Part shown: in pieces, positions 36,750 to 45,584 of the stretch
Layout of the letters: every line of letters begins with the position of its first letter
Position numbering within the stretch: position 1 is the first letter of the stretch
Assembly (NCBI RefSeq): GCF_004349245.1
Contig: NZ_SMLC01000001.1
Span: 62,001 to 126,000 of the forward strand
Direction: 5' to 3'
From: Actinomadura sp. 6K520
GTDB lineage: Bacteria > Actinomycetota > Actinomycetes > Streptosporangiales > Streptosporangiaceae
DNA: 64,000 nucleotides
Program-made: the position numbers and the translations under genes
Notes under the pieces: model-generated
What the model saw: only the letters and a program-made list of their open reading frames with translations
Databases searched by the model: none
Told to the model about the DNA's origin: nothing

Positions 36750-38204
36750 CTAGCAGAGGCCCAGCAGTTCGGCCGCTGCCTGGGCGTTCGCGGCGGCGGC
36801 GCCGTAGGTGGCGACGTAGACGGCCGACTCCGGACGCCAGACGGGCAGGCCCATCTCCACCACCACCGTGTCGGGCCGGGCGGTCAGCAGCGCCGTGGTG
36901 AGGGCCCGCTGGCCCGCGTGCCGGTGCGCGTCACGCAGGACGACCACGAGGCCGCGCCCGGCGGCGTCCTTGAGCACCCGCTCGGCCGTCCCGGCCGCCG
37001 CGGCGCGGACGGCGTCGGGGGCCCACGGGTGCAGGCCCCACGGGGTCGGCCCGACCGCGATGTTCCCCGGCGACTCCGTCTCCACGACCAGCGGCGCCCC
37101 GTTCCAGCCGGGCAGCGACCCGCGCACGCGGACGGCGCGGCGGGCGCCCTCCAGCCCGGCGGCGCGGTCCACCGCGGCGGGCGGGCGCCCGGCGAGCCAC
37201 TCCCGGAGCCGGCCGGTGCGCTCCGCGGCGTCCCGCAGCCGCTCCGGCGACAGCCGCCCGGCCCGCACGGCCCCGCCGATGGCGGCGAGCGTCGCCCGGA
37301 CGGTCTCGGCGTGCTCGTTCGGGCCGAGGCACAGCAGGTCGGCGCCCGCGATGAGCGCCCGCACCGACGCCTCCGGGATGCCGATCGCGCCGCTCGCGCC
37401 CGCCATGTCGAGCGCGTCGGTGACGATCACTCCGCGGTAGCCGAGCCGCTCGCGCAGCAGCCCGGTGATCGCCTCGGGGGACAGTGTGGCGGGCACCCCG
37501 CGGGTGATCGCGGGCAGGTTCAGGTGCCCGGTCATCACCGCGCCGGTACCGGCCTCGATCGCCGCCCGGAACGGCACCAGGTCGCGGCGCTCCAGCAGGT
37601 CCAGGTCGGCGTCGACGAGCGGGACCGACAGATGGGAGTCGTCCACGGTGGCGCCGTGGCCCGGGAAGTGCTTCGCGCACGCCGCGACGCCCGCCTCCTG
37701 CGTCCCGGCGACGGACGCGGCGGCGTGCCGCGCCACGAGACCGGGGTCGGAGCCGAACGAGCGGGTGCCGATCACGGGGTTGTCGTCGGCGGTGTTGACG
37801 TCCACCGACGGCGCGAAGTTGACGTTGACGCCGACCTCCGCCAGTTCGGCGCCCAGCGAGCGGTAGACCCGCCGGGTCAGGTCGGGGTCGTCGACGGCGC
37901 CGAGCGCGGCGTTGCCCGGGTAGGGGCTGCCCGCCCGGTGGCCGCCGAGGCGGGTGACGTCGCCGCCCTCCTCGTCGATCGCCACGAACGGGTCGCCGGC
38001 CTTGCGCAGCCGCGCGGTGAGCGCGGCGAGGGACTCCGGGCTCGGCACGTTGCCGGTGAGGGCGAACAGCGTGACGCCCGCGAGGCCGGCCTCCAGCTCG
38101 TCCAGCAGCCAGCGGGGCGCGGTCGCGCCGGGGAACGACGGGAGCAGTGTGCCGCGCGCCAGGCGGGCGATGTCCGAGGTGGTCGCGATGTCGTCGGTCG
38201 TCAC
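36750..38204 (-). CDS. nagZ: GH3 beta-N-acetylglucosaminidase (NagZ-like)
   Basis: Family 3 glycoside hydrolase of 484 residues without signal peptide. The NagZ loop CAKHFPGHGATVDDSHLSVP holds the Asp-His acid/base pair, FVAIDEEGGDVTRL and GVIVTDALDMAGA (nucleophile Asp) complete the site. A C-terminal extension of about 150 residues follows the barrel. It overlaps the upstream permease stop by GTGA and ends the sugar-ABC operon, so it likely cleaves imported GlcNAc- or muropeptide-type disaccharides in the cytoplasm. Confidence 0.88.
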   Translation of the reverse strand: MTTDDIATTSDIARLARGTLLPSFPGATAPRWLLDELEAGLAGVTLFALTGNVPSPESLAALTARLRKAGDPFVAIDEEGGDVTRLGGHRAGSPYPGNAALGAVDDPDLTRRVYRSLGAELAEVGVNVNFAPSVDVNTADDNPVIGTRSFGSDPGLVARHAAASVAGTQEAGVAACAKHFPGHGATVDDSHLSVPLVDADLDLLERRDLVPFRAAIEAGTGAVMTGHLNLPAITRGVPATLSPEAITGLLRERLGYRGVIVTDALDMAGASGAIGIPEASVRALIAGADLLCLGPNEHAETVRATLAAIGGAVRAGRLSPERLRDAAERTGRLREWLAGRPPAAVDRAAGLEGARRAVRVRGSLPGWNGAPLVVETESPGNIAVGPTPWGLHPWAPDAVRAAAAGTAERVLKDAAGRGLVVVLRDAHRHAGQRALTTALLTARPDTVVVEMGLPVWRPESAVYVATYGAAAANAQAAAELLGLC

Positions 38205-39043
38205 CCCTTCACCGCCCCGGCGGTGAGGCCGGACACCATGCGGCGCTGGACGAGGAGGAAGAAGGCGATGACGGGAATGGTGAGCAGCGTGGACGCTGCC
38301 ATGATGGGCCCCCAGGCGTTGCCGCTGCGGCCGAAGAAGAACTGCAGCATGATCGGGAGGGTGTACTTGTCCTGGTCGTTCAGGAACGTGTAGGCGAAGA
38401 TGAACTCGTTCCAGGCGGTGATGAAGGAGAAGATGCTGGTCGCCACCAGTCCGGGGGCGACGAGCGGGAGCATGACGGTGAAGAACGTCCGGACCGGCCC
38501 GGCGCCGTCGATCGCGGCGGCCTCCTCCAGCTCGCGCGGCACCGCGGCGACGAACCCGCGCAGCATCCAGATCGCGAACGGCACGGCGAAGCCGATGTAG
38601 ACGAGCGTGAGCCCGCCGAGGCTGTTGAGCAGGTCGAGCGTCTTCAGGTCCAGGAACAGCGGGATGACCAGCGCCTCCAGCGGCACCATCTGCACCACGA
38701 TCAGCATGACGAGGAACGTCGTGCGGAAGCGGAAGCGGAAGCGGGCCACGGCGGTCGCGGCCATCAGCGCGAGCAGGCCCGACACGAGGACGGTCGCGAT
38801 GGCCAGCAGCGCGCTGTTGCGGAAGTACTCCCAGAAGGAGACCTCCGCGATGCGGCCGTTCAGCACGAGGTCGAAGTGCTCCAGCGTCGGGTCGACGGGA
38901 AACGGCTTCGGGGTCGTGCTGAAGATCTCGGTGTTGGGCTTGAACGCGGTCGAGGCCATCCAGAACACGGGGAAGACCGCGAGGACGAAGACGAGCAGCC
39001 CCGTCCCGTTCAGCAGGATCTTCCGGACACGCGAGCGTCTCAT
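38201..39043 (-). CDS. Carbohydrate ABC permease, MalG type
   Basis: Second permease of a CUT1 sugar importer, 280 residues with six helices. The EAA loop is LEEAAAIDGAGPVRTFFTVMLPLVAPGL, contacting the ATPase. ATG overlaps the stop of the MalF-type permease (ATGA) and its own stop overlaps the GH3 start, so the whole operon is translationally coupled. Confidence 0.92.
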   Translation of the reverse strand: MRRSRVRKILLNGTGLLVFVLAVFPVFWMASTAFKPNTEIFSTTPKPFPVDPTLEHFDLVLNGRIAEVSFWEYFRNSALLAIATVLVSGLLALMAATAVARFRFRFRTTFLVMLIVVQMVPLEALVIPLFLDLKTLDLLNSLGGLTLVYIGFAVPFAIWMLRGFVAAVPRELEEAAAIDGAGPVRTFFTVMLPLVAPGLVATSIFSFITAWNEFIFAYTFLNDQDKYTLPIMLQFFFGRSGNAWGPIMAASTLLTIPVIAFFLLVQRRMVSGLTAGAVKG

Positions 39044-40011
39044 CTGGTCTCCCCCTGCCGCACCATGACCCGCACGTACAGGGCCGTCACCACGAGCAGG
39101 ATCATCGTCAGCACGAGCGCGATCGCCGATCCCATGCCGAGCTTCGGATTCAGCGAGCCGAACGCCTCGGAGTAGGCGTAGAGCGACAGGTTGAACGCGT
39201 CGCGGTTCGCCATCCCGGACATGATGAACAGCTGGGTGAAGACCTTGAAGTCCCAGATGATCGACATGACGACCAGCACGAGGAAGATCGGCTTGAGCAT
39301 CGGGTAGGTGATGCTCCAGAACGTCCGCCACGGCCCCGACCCGTCCACCCGGGCCGCCTCGTACAGCTCGCCCGGCACGCTCTTCAGGCCCGCCAGGACC
39401 GACACGGCGATGAACGGGCACGCCTGCCAGACGACGCAGACGGTGAGGACCGTGTAGGTGGACAGCGGCGTCGCGAACCAGTTGTGGTCGTTCCAGCCGC
39501 CGCCGACGAGGGCGTCGGGCAGCAGGTCCAGTGACCAGTTGACGAGGCCGCCGGTCGAGCCGAACAGCCAGGAGAAGATGATCGCGGCGGTGACCGGCGG
39601 GGTCGCCCACGCGATCATCACGCCGCCCGCCACGAAGGCCGACATCCGCTTGCCGAGCCGGTTGAGCAGCAGCCCCACCAGCGTCCCGATGACCAGGGTG
39701 AGGGTCACCGCGACGGCGGCGAACAGCACGGTGTGCTTGAGGGTCTGCCAGAAGAACGGGTCGTCGAGGATCTTCTCGAAGTTCCCGGTGCCCACCTGCT
39801 CGGCCGGCTCGCCGCGCAGCTGGCGGTTGCCGACCTTCTGGAACGACATGATCCCGATCTGGATCATCGGCCAGAACATCAGGACGGCGATCACGACGAC
39901 GGTGGGCGCGATCAGCAGGTAGGGCCCGAGTCGGGGCCTGCGGCGGAGGCGCACCCGGCCGGAGGTTCTCCGGCCGGGCGGCTTCCGCACCGCGGGAGCG
40001 GTGTCGAGCAT
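39040..40011 (-). CDS. Carbohydrate ABC permease, MalF type
   Basis: First permease, 323 residues, with a basic N-terminal tail, six helices and the EAA loop LYEAARVDGSGPWRTFWSITYPMLKPI. It follows the binding-protein gene by 36 bases. No ATPase gene is present in the cluster, so the pair probably uses a shared MsiK-type ATPase, as known for several Streptomyces sugar importers. Confidence 0.92.
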   Translation of the reverse strand: MLDTAPAVRKPPGRRTSGRVRLRRRPRLGPYLLIAPTVVVIAVLMFWPMIQIGIMSFQKVGNRQLRGEPAEQVGTGNFEKILDDPFFWQTLKHTVLFAAVAVTLTLVIGTLVGLLLNRLGKRMSAFVAGGVMIAWATPPVTAAIIFSWLFGSTGGLVNWSLDLLPDALVGGGWNDHNWFATPLSTYTVLTVCVVWQACPFIAVSVLAGLKSVPGELYEAARVDGSGPWRTFWSITYPMLKPIFLVLVVMSIIWDFKVFTQLFIMSGMANRDAFNLSLYAYSEAFGSLNPKLGMGSAIALVLTMILLVVTALYVRVMVRQGETR

Positions 40012-40047
40012 GGACGGTCCGATCAGCCGAGGTGACGAGGCGGCGGG

Positions 40048-41316
40048 CTACGACGCGTTGAGCAGGGTATTGGCCTGCTCGTTCGCCTTTTTCAGCTCCG
40101 CCTCGGCCGGTGCGCCCTGCATGATCGCCTTGACCGTGTTCGGCAGCACCTTCTTGGCCTGCTCGAACTCGCCCCAGCCGGCGCTGATCGGCGGGAACTG
40201 GGTGTTGGCGGCGATGTCGGTGAAGACCGCGAGCTTCGGGTCGGAGAACTTCACGTCCGAGCGCATGGACGAGAAGCCGCTGTAGTCGGCCCACGCCTTG
40301 GCGTGCTTGGCGTTGTTCAGGATCGTGATGTAGTCGAAGGCCGCGGCCTTGGCCTCGCTGTCGGCCCAGACGCCGAGGTCGGACCCGCCGGCCATGACCG
40401 GGGCGTTGCCGCCCGCCTTGGTCGGGATCGGGAAGACGCCCCACTTGCCGGCGTCCTTGTCGGCGATCTTCTTCATCTCCTTGAGCGCCCAGCTGCCGTC
40501 GAAGTACATGCCGAGCTTGCCGAGCGCGAAGTCGCGCTGCGGGCCCTCCAGCTCGTTCTTGCCGATGTACTTCTCGGGGGCGACCTTCTCCTTGGCGACG
40601 AGGCCGGCGTAGAAGTTCACCGCCTCGACGGCCTGGGGCTGGTCGAGCCGGCCCTTCCACCGCCCGTTGTCCTGGACGGCGACCGCGCCGTCGTTGCCCC
40701 AGATGAAGCTGAGCAGCGCGTTGGTCTGGTCGCTCGGGACCCCGATGCCCGGGACCTTCTTCTCGTCCTGGACCTTCTTCGCCGCGGCGGTCAGCTCGGC
40801 CCAGTTCTTGGGCGTCTGGATGCCGAGTTCCTGGAACCAGTCGGTGCGGTACCAGACGCCCCGCACGCCGCCGTACCAGGGCACCGCGTAGGTCTTGCCG
40901 TCCGCCTGGTCGTTGCCGAGGGCCGTCTTGTTGAGCGTCTTGCCGTCGGCCCAGCCCTTGAACTCGTCGGTGATGTCGGCGAGGCTGCCCTGCGCGATGT
41001 GGGACTGGACGTCGGTGTTGCCGATCTCGGTCACGTCGGGGCCCTCGCCGCCGGCGGCCGCCTTCTGGAACGTGGTGGCGACCTGCGGCCACGGCACGTA
41101 CTTGATCTGGACGTCGGTGTCGGGGTGCTCGGCCTTGAAGTCGGCCTCGACGGCGTCGAGGAACCGCGTCTGCTCCGGGGTTCCTTCGCCCATCATCCAG
41201 ACCTTGAGCTGCGCGGGGTCCTTGCCCGCGTCCGCCCCGTCGCCGTCTTCGCCGCCGCAGGCCGTGGCGGCCAGGGCGATCGCGGCCGCGGCGGCCGCAA
41301 CCTTGATGTACTTCAC
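40048..41316 (-). CDS. Carbohydrate ABC transporter substrate-binding lipoprotein
   Basis: Family 1 extracellular solute-binding lipoprotein, 422 residues. MKYIKVAAAAAAIALAATAC gives the signal and lipobox with Cys20. WMMGEGTPEQTRFLDAVEADF and YVPWPQVATTFQKAAAGGEGPDVTEIG are typical of disaccharide binders, and FPIPTKAGGNAPVMAGGSDL is the family hinge region. AAGGA precedes the GTG at 41316; the frame opens upstream to 41376 without support. First gene of the permease/GH3 operon. Confidence 0.92.
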   Translation of the reverse strand: MKYIKVAAAAAAIALAATACGGEDGDGADAGKDPAQLKVWMMGEGTPEQTRFLDAVEADFKAEHPDTDVQIKYVPWPQVATTFQKAAAGGEGPDVTEIGNTDVQSHIAQGSLADITDEFKGWADGKTLNKTALGNDQADGKTYAVPWYGGVRGVWYRTDWFQELGIQTPKNWAELTAAAKKVQDEKKVPGIGVPSDQTNALLSFIWGNDGAVAVQDNGRWKGRLDQPQAVEAVNFYAGLVAKEKVAPEKYIGKNELEGPQRDFALGKLGMYFDGSWALKEMKKIADKDAGKWGVFPIPTKAGGNAPVMAGGSDLGVWADSEAKAAAFDYITILNNAKHAKAWADYSGFSSMRSDVKFSDPKLAVFTDIAANTQFPPISAGWGEFEQAKKVLPNTVKAIMQGAPAEAELKKANEQANTLLNAS

Positions 41317-41507
41317 TGGGGGATCCTTTCCGGCTTCGCCTCGCGCGGCCTGGTGGCCTGCGGTGCGAGTGGACACGGCCCGGACCCTTTAGGGTCCCAG
41401 CCATGCCCCTCTCGCGTTCGCATCGCACGCGGGCGCCCTGCTCGCCAGTCGGCGCTCTGCGAGCGCCCCCTGCCCGGGGTATGGACCAGTTGGCGCCTGG
41501 GCGTAAA

Positions 41508-41545
41508 CTAACAAGAAACTTTCCTAAACAAAACTGCTCGTTAGC
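41508..41545. promoter_or_regulatory. ROK-type operator region between sugar operon and ROK gene
   Basis: GAAA-C-TTTC (41515-41523), an AT-rich palindrome in a GC-rich genome, sits 48 bases before the ROK start; CTAAC (41508-41512) and GTTAG (41541-41545) flank it as a wider inverted pair. The rest of 41317-41570 shows no gene. Likely bound by the ROK protein to control both directions. Confidence 0.55.
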
Positions 41546-41570
41546 GGATTGAGACTTCGAGGGGTACCGC

Positions 41571-42797
41571 ATGGCCGCCAACCGCCCGGGAACGCCGAGG
41601 CTGCTGCGTGAACTCAACGACCGCGCGGCGCTGGACCTGCTCGTCGAGCAGGGGCCGCTGACCCGCGCGCAGATCGGCGAGCACACCGGGCTGTCCAAGG
41701 TGACCGCGTCCCAGTTGCTGTCCAGGCTGGAGGACCGCGGGCTCGTCGCGGTCGTCGGGTCGCAGGCGGGCGGACGCGGGCCGAACGCCGCCCTGTACGC
41801 CGTCGTCCCGTCCAGTGCCTATGTCGCGGGCCTGGAGGTGGGGCCGGACGGGGTCACCGCCGGCGTCGCCGACATCACCGGCCAGATCGCCGCCCAGGTC
41901 ACCGTCGACCCGAACGGCGCCGACGAGCCGGTGAAGATGGTGCACAGCGCCGTCGTCAAGGCGTGCCGCTCGGCGAAGGTCGCGCTGTCGAAGCTGAACG
42001 CGTTCGTCATCGGCACCCCGGGCGTCGTCGACCCGAGGTCCGGCGACGTCCAGTTCTCCTTCGACCTGCCCGCCTGGCACGAGGGCGTCCTCGCCGCGCT
42101 GCGGACCGACCTGCGGCGGCCGGTGACGATAGAGAACGACGTGAACCTCGCCGCCGTCGCCGAGCGCGCGTACGGCGCCGCGCGCGACGCCGACGACTTC
42201 GCCCTCATGTGGTTCGACCGCGGCATGGGCATGTCGGTGACGCTGGGCGGGCGGCTGCACCGCGGCCGCTCCGGCGGCGCCGGCGAGATCGGCTACCTGC
42301 CGGTCCCCGGGGCGCCGCTGCCGCTCGGCACCGCCCGGCGCGGCCCGGCCGACGAGGGCGTGACCGAGTCGACGTCCTGGGGGATCCCGACCCTCGCCGG
42401 CGGCTACGGCGCCCTGGTCGGCGCGGACGGGGTCCGCGCCCTCGCCCACGAGCACGGCATCACCGAGCCGACCGCGGTGGAGTGCGTCCGCGCGGCCGCC
42501 GCCGACGAGGACTGCGGCGGCGCGTTCCTGGACGACCTGGCCCGCCGCATCTCCTACGGCGTGACGTCGGTCAACATCGTCCTCGACCCCGGGCTCGTCG
42601 TGCTGTCGGGCAGCCTCGGCCGCGCCGGCGGGGAACCCCTCGCCACCCGCATCGAAGAGATCGTCGGACGTATCAGCCCGACCCGTCCGTCCGTGGCGGT
42701 GACCGAGGTGGCGGGCAATCCCGTCCTGCGCGGCGCCCTGCACGCGGCACTCGAACGGGCACGCGACGACGTCTTCTCGGCGTCGGGGGAGTCCTAG
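41571..42797 (+). CDS. ROK-family transcriptional repressor
   Basis: A 408-residue regulator: winged HTH at residues 10-70 (RAALDLLVEQGPLTRAQIGE, LSKVTASQLLSRLEDRGLV) and a ROK sugar-kinase-like domain (GLEVGPDGVTAGVADITG, FVIGTPGVVDPRSGDV, IENDVNLAAVAER, GGAGEIGYL). The zinc CxCGxxGCxE motif of ROK kinases is absent, replaced by a Gly/Pro loop, so it is a sensor rather than an enzyme. It faces the sugar-ABC operon and is its most probable regulator, with an amino sugar or sugar phosphate as effector. Confidence 0.9.
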   Translation: MAANRPGTPRLLRELNDRAALDLLVEQGPLTRAQIGEHTGLSKVTASQLLSRLEDRGLVAVVGSQAGGRGPNAALYAVVPSSAYVAGLEVGPDGVTAGVADITGQIAAQVTVDPNGADEPVKMVHSAVVKACRSAKVALSKLNAFVIGTPGVVDPRSGDVQFSFDLPAWHEGVLAALRTDLRRPVTIENDVNLAAVAERAYGAARDADDFALMWFDRGMGMSVTLGGRLHRGRSGGAGEIGYLPVPGAPLPLGTARRGPADEGVTESTSWGIPTLAGGYGALVGADGVRALAHEHGITEPTAVECVRAAAADEDCGGAFLDDLARRISYGVTSVNIVLDPGLVVLSGSLGRAGGEPLATRIEEIVGRISPTRPSVAVTEVAGNPVLRGALHAALERARDDVFSASGES

Positions 42798-42805
42798 CGA
42801 AGCGA

Positions 42806-42834
42806 AGAGCGCCCCCAGCCGGTGGGGGCGCTCT
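42806..42834. terminator. Bidirectional terminator after ROK gene
   Basis: AGAGCGCCCCC (42806-42816) and GGGGGCGCTCT (42824-42834) form a perfect 11-bp stem with a seven-base loop, 8 bases after the ROK stop and 34 bases beyond the 3' end of the minus-strand small ORF. Confidence 0.75.
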
Positions 42835-42868
42835 ATGGAGCGTTCCCGTCGTGCTCCTTGGCGGTGTC

Positions 42869-43000
42869 TTACTTGGCGGCCGTCGCCACCGCCCGCGGCG
42901 GGAGCCGCCGCGGGTCGCTGATCGCCCGGTCGAGGACCGTCCGGCTGATGACCTGGCGCTTGCGCCGGATCGCGGCGGCCTTGCGTGCCGTAGGTGTCAT
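42869..43000 (-). CDS. Possible 43-residue basic protein
   Basis: ATG at 43000 with GGGG six bases upstream, ending in TAA. The product begins MTPTARKAAAIRRKRQVISR and ends RAVATAAK: ten Arg and four Lys in 43 residues, with two helix-prone segments. Third-position GC is very high, unlike random shadow. It has its own terminator (42806-42834) and a GCGGTGGC/GCCACCGC hairpin upstream (43016-43041). Function unknown; a nucleic-acid-binding role is only suggested by the charge. Confidence 0.45.
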   Translation of the reverse strand: MTPTARKAAAIRRKRQVISRTVLDRAISDPRRLPPRAVATAAK

Positions 43001-43231
43001 GCGAAACCCCGTTCCGCGGTGGCGCCTTGCCCTGCCACCGCAACCCCGTGATGCACCCATGCTTTCAAACGCGCGGGGCCGGGAGATCCGTCTGAGGAAT
43101 GAAATCGAGGTCAGACCAAGTGGGGAGGGCACACCGGGACGACCCGGCGGCGGCGCCCTGGGATCATGGAGGGGATCGCAGTACCGTACCCGCCGTGGGA
43201 GAACCCGTGACCGATGAACAGAGGCGGCGCC

Positions 43232-45580
43232 ATGGCGCTGCGTGACCGGCTGCGGCGGCTCGTCCAGAAGCCGGGGAGCGTCGATCTGGCGCCGTTCCGC
43301 GCCCTGGTCGAGGAGGCCGGCCGGCGCGAGTCCCGGGTCCGGGGGCTCTCGGACGGCGAGCTGACCGCCGCCGTTGCCGCCCTGCGCGCGGAGGAGGACC
43401 TCGCGGAACTCTGCGCCCTCGGGCGGGAGGCCGCCCGCCGGACGCTGGGCGAGCGCCCGTTCGACGTGCAGCTCATCGGGACGCTCGCGCTGCTGTCCGG
43501 GCACGTCGCGGAGATGGCCACCGGCGAGGGCAAGACCCTCTCCGGCGCCCTCGCCGCGGCCGGGTACGCGCTGCGCGGCCGGCAGGTCCACGTGATGTCG
43601 GTCAACGACTACCTCGCGCGCCGCGACGCCGAATGGATGGGCCCGCTGTACGAGCTGCTCGGCGTGACGACCGGCTGGGTCGGGCAGTCGTCCACACCGG
43701 AGGAGCGGCGCGCGGCGTACCGGGCCGACGTGACGTACGCGCCGGTCAGCGAGATCGGCTTCGACCTGCTGCGGGACCGGCTGGCCACCGACCCGGACGG
43801 CATCGTGCAGCCCGAGCCCGCCGTCGCGCTGCTCGACGAGGCCGACTCGGTGCTGGTGGACGAGGCGATGGTGCCGCTCGTGCTCGCGGGCGCCGCGGAC
43901 CTCGACTCCGCCGACCCCCGGTACGCCGACCTCGTCCGTCGGCTGCGTCCCGGCCTGCACTACTCCACCGACGAGGAGGCCCGCAACGTCCAGCTCACGG
44001 CGGAGGGGACGCGGGAGGTCGAGCGCGTCCTGGGCGTCGACCTCTACGCGCCCGAGCAGCTGCGCACCCTCACCGCCGTGAACGTGGCCCTGCACGCCGA
44101 GGTCCTGCTCCACCGCGACGTGGACTACATCGTCCGGGACGGCGCGGTGAAGCTGATCAGCGAGTCGCGAGGACGGGTGGCGCTGCTGCAGCGCTGGCCG
44201 GACGGCCTGCAGGCCGCGGTCGAGGCGAAGGAGGCCCTGGAGGCGTCGCCCAGCGGGGAGATCCTCGACTCGATCACCGTCCAGGAACTGATCGGGCGCT
44301 ACCCCGTCCGGTGCGGCATGACCGGCACGGCGATGGCCGTCGCGCCGCAGCTCACCGAGTTCTACTCGCTGCAGATCGCGGTGATCCCGCCGAACACGCC
44401 CTGCGTCCGCGAGGACCGGCCCGACCGCCTGTACGCGACCGCCGCCGACAAGGAGGTCGCGCTCGTCGAGGAGATCGCCGCCGCGCACGCCGCCGGCCGC
44501 CCGGTGCTGATCGGCACCGGCGACGTCGCCGAGTCCGAGCGGCTGGCGCGCCGGCTGCGCCGCGCCGGCCTCGACCCGGTCGTGCTCAACGCCAAGAACG
44601 ACGCCGAGGAGGCCGCGATCATCGCCGAGGCCGGGGCGTACGGCGCGATCACCGTCTCCACCCAGATGGCCGGGCGCGGCACCGACATCCGCCTCGGCGG
44701 CAGCCCCTCGCGGGGCACCGGCGGGGCGCCCGCGGCGCCCGGCACCGCCTCCGCCGAGGCGGGCGGGAGCGACCACGACCGCGTCGCGGCGGCGGGGGGC
44801 CTCCTGGTCATCGGCACCGGCCGCTACCACAGCAGCCGCCTGGACGACCAGCTCAGGGGCCGCGCCGGACGCCAGGGCGACCCGGGCGGCTCGGTGTTCC
44901 TCACCAGCCTCCAGGACGACCTCGTCACCCGCTACGCGCCCGACGAGCGGCCGAAGGCGGCCTCGGACGACGACGGGCTCATCACGGACAAGGGCGCCCA
45001 CTGGATCGTCGGGCACGCGCAGCGCGTCGCCGAGGGCGTCGACCTCGAACTGCACCGCAACACCTGGCGCTACAACCACCTGATCGGCCTGCAGCGCCGC
45101 GAGCTGCTCGCGGAGCGCGACGCAGTCCTGCACGGCGACGCCGCCGACCGGGCGATGGCGGCGGAGGCCGCCGGGCGGCACGCCGAGCTGACCGGGATCG
45201 CGGGTGCGGACGCGGTGGCGGCGGCCGCGCGGCAGATCGTCCTGTACCAGCTGGACCGCTGCTGGGCCGAGCACCTCGCCTACCTCGCGGACCTCCGCGA
45301 GGGCATCCACCTGCGGTCGCTCGGCCGGGGCCTCGACCCGCTGGTCGAGTTCAACCGGGAGGCGGTTCCGGCGGGCAAGCGGCTCCTCGGCGACGCCCGG
45401 AAGCGCTCGATCGCCGCGTTCGAGGCGCTCACCGCCTCCGCGGACGGCATCGACCTCGACTCCGCGGGGCTCAAGCGGCCGTCGGCGACGTGGACGTACC
45501 TCGTCCACGACAACCCCTTCGGCTCCCTGGACGAACGCGCCCTGCGCGGCCTGATCAACATGTTCAAGGGCCGCCGCTGA
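43232..45580 (+). CDS. secA2: Accessory Sec translocase ATPase SecA2
   Basis: A 782-residue SecA paralogue, shorter than housekeeping SecA1 (about 900) and lacking the C-terminal zinc tail. Walker A is MATGEGKT (Lys101), with VNDYLARRDAEWMGP, LLDEADSVLVDEA and TVSTQMAGRGTDIRLGG in DEAD motor 2. The last part, WTYLVHDNPFGS, closely resembles mycobacterial SecA2. It has no accessory Sec genes next to it. Start ATG 43232 after GAGGCGG; ATG 43214 would add six residues. A 231-base gap upstream holds the small minus-strand ORF. Confidence 0.93.
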   Translation: MALRDRLRRLVQKPGSVDLAPFRALVEEAGRRESRVRGLSDGELTAAVAALRAEEDLAELCALGREAARRTLGERPFDVQLIGTLALLSGHVAEMATGEGKTLSGALAAAGYALRGRQVHVMSVNDYLARRDAEWMGPLYELLGVTTGWVGQSSTPEERRAAYRADVTYAPVSEIGFDLLRDRLATDPDGIVQPEPAVALLDEADSVLVDEAMVPLVLAGAADLDSADPRYADLVRRLRPGLHYSTDEEARNVQLTAEGTREVERVLGVDLYAPEQLRTLTAVNVALHAEVLLHRDVDYIVRDGAVKLISESRGRVALLQRWPDGLQAAVEAKEALEASPSGEILDSITVQELIGRYPVRCGMTGTAMAVAPQLTEFYSLQIAVIPPNTPCVREDRPDRLYATAADKEVALVEEIAAAHAAGRPVLIGTGDVAESERLARRLRRAGLDPVVLNAKNDAEEAAIIAEAGAYGAITVSTQMAGRGTDIRLGGSPSRGTGGAPAAPGTASAEAGGSDHDRVAAAGGLLVIGTGRYHSSRLDDQLRGRAGRQGDPGGSVFLTSLQDDLVTRYAPDERPKAASDDDGLITDKGAHWIVGHAQRVAEGVDLELHRNTWRYNHLIGLQRRELLAERDAVLHGDAADRAMAAEAAGRHAELTGIAGADAVAAAARQIVLYQLDRCWAEHLAYLADLREGIHLRSLGRGLDPLVEFNREAVPAGKRLLGDARKRSIAAFEALTASADGIDLDSAGLKRPSATWTYLVHDNPFGSLDERALRGLINMFKGRR

Positions 45581-45584
45581 CCCG

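Noticed and set aside
38201..41698. 1165-codon minus-strand frame joining permease and upstream sequence
   Set aside because: Only the last 280 codons encode the permease; the remainder is out of frame with the real MalF-type and binding-protein genes.
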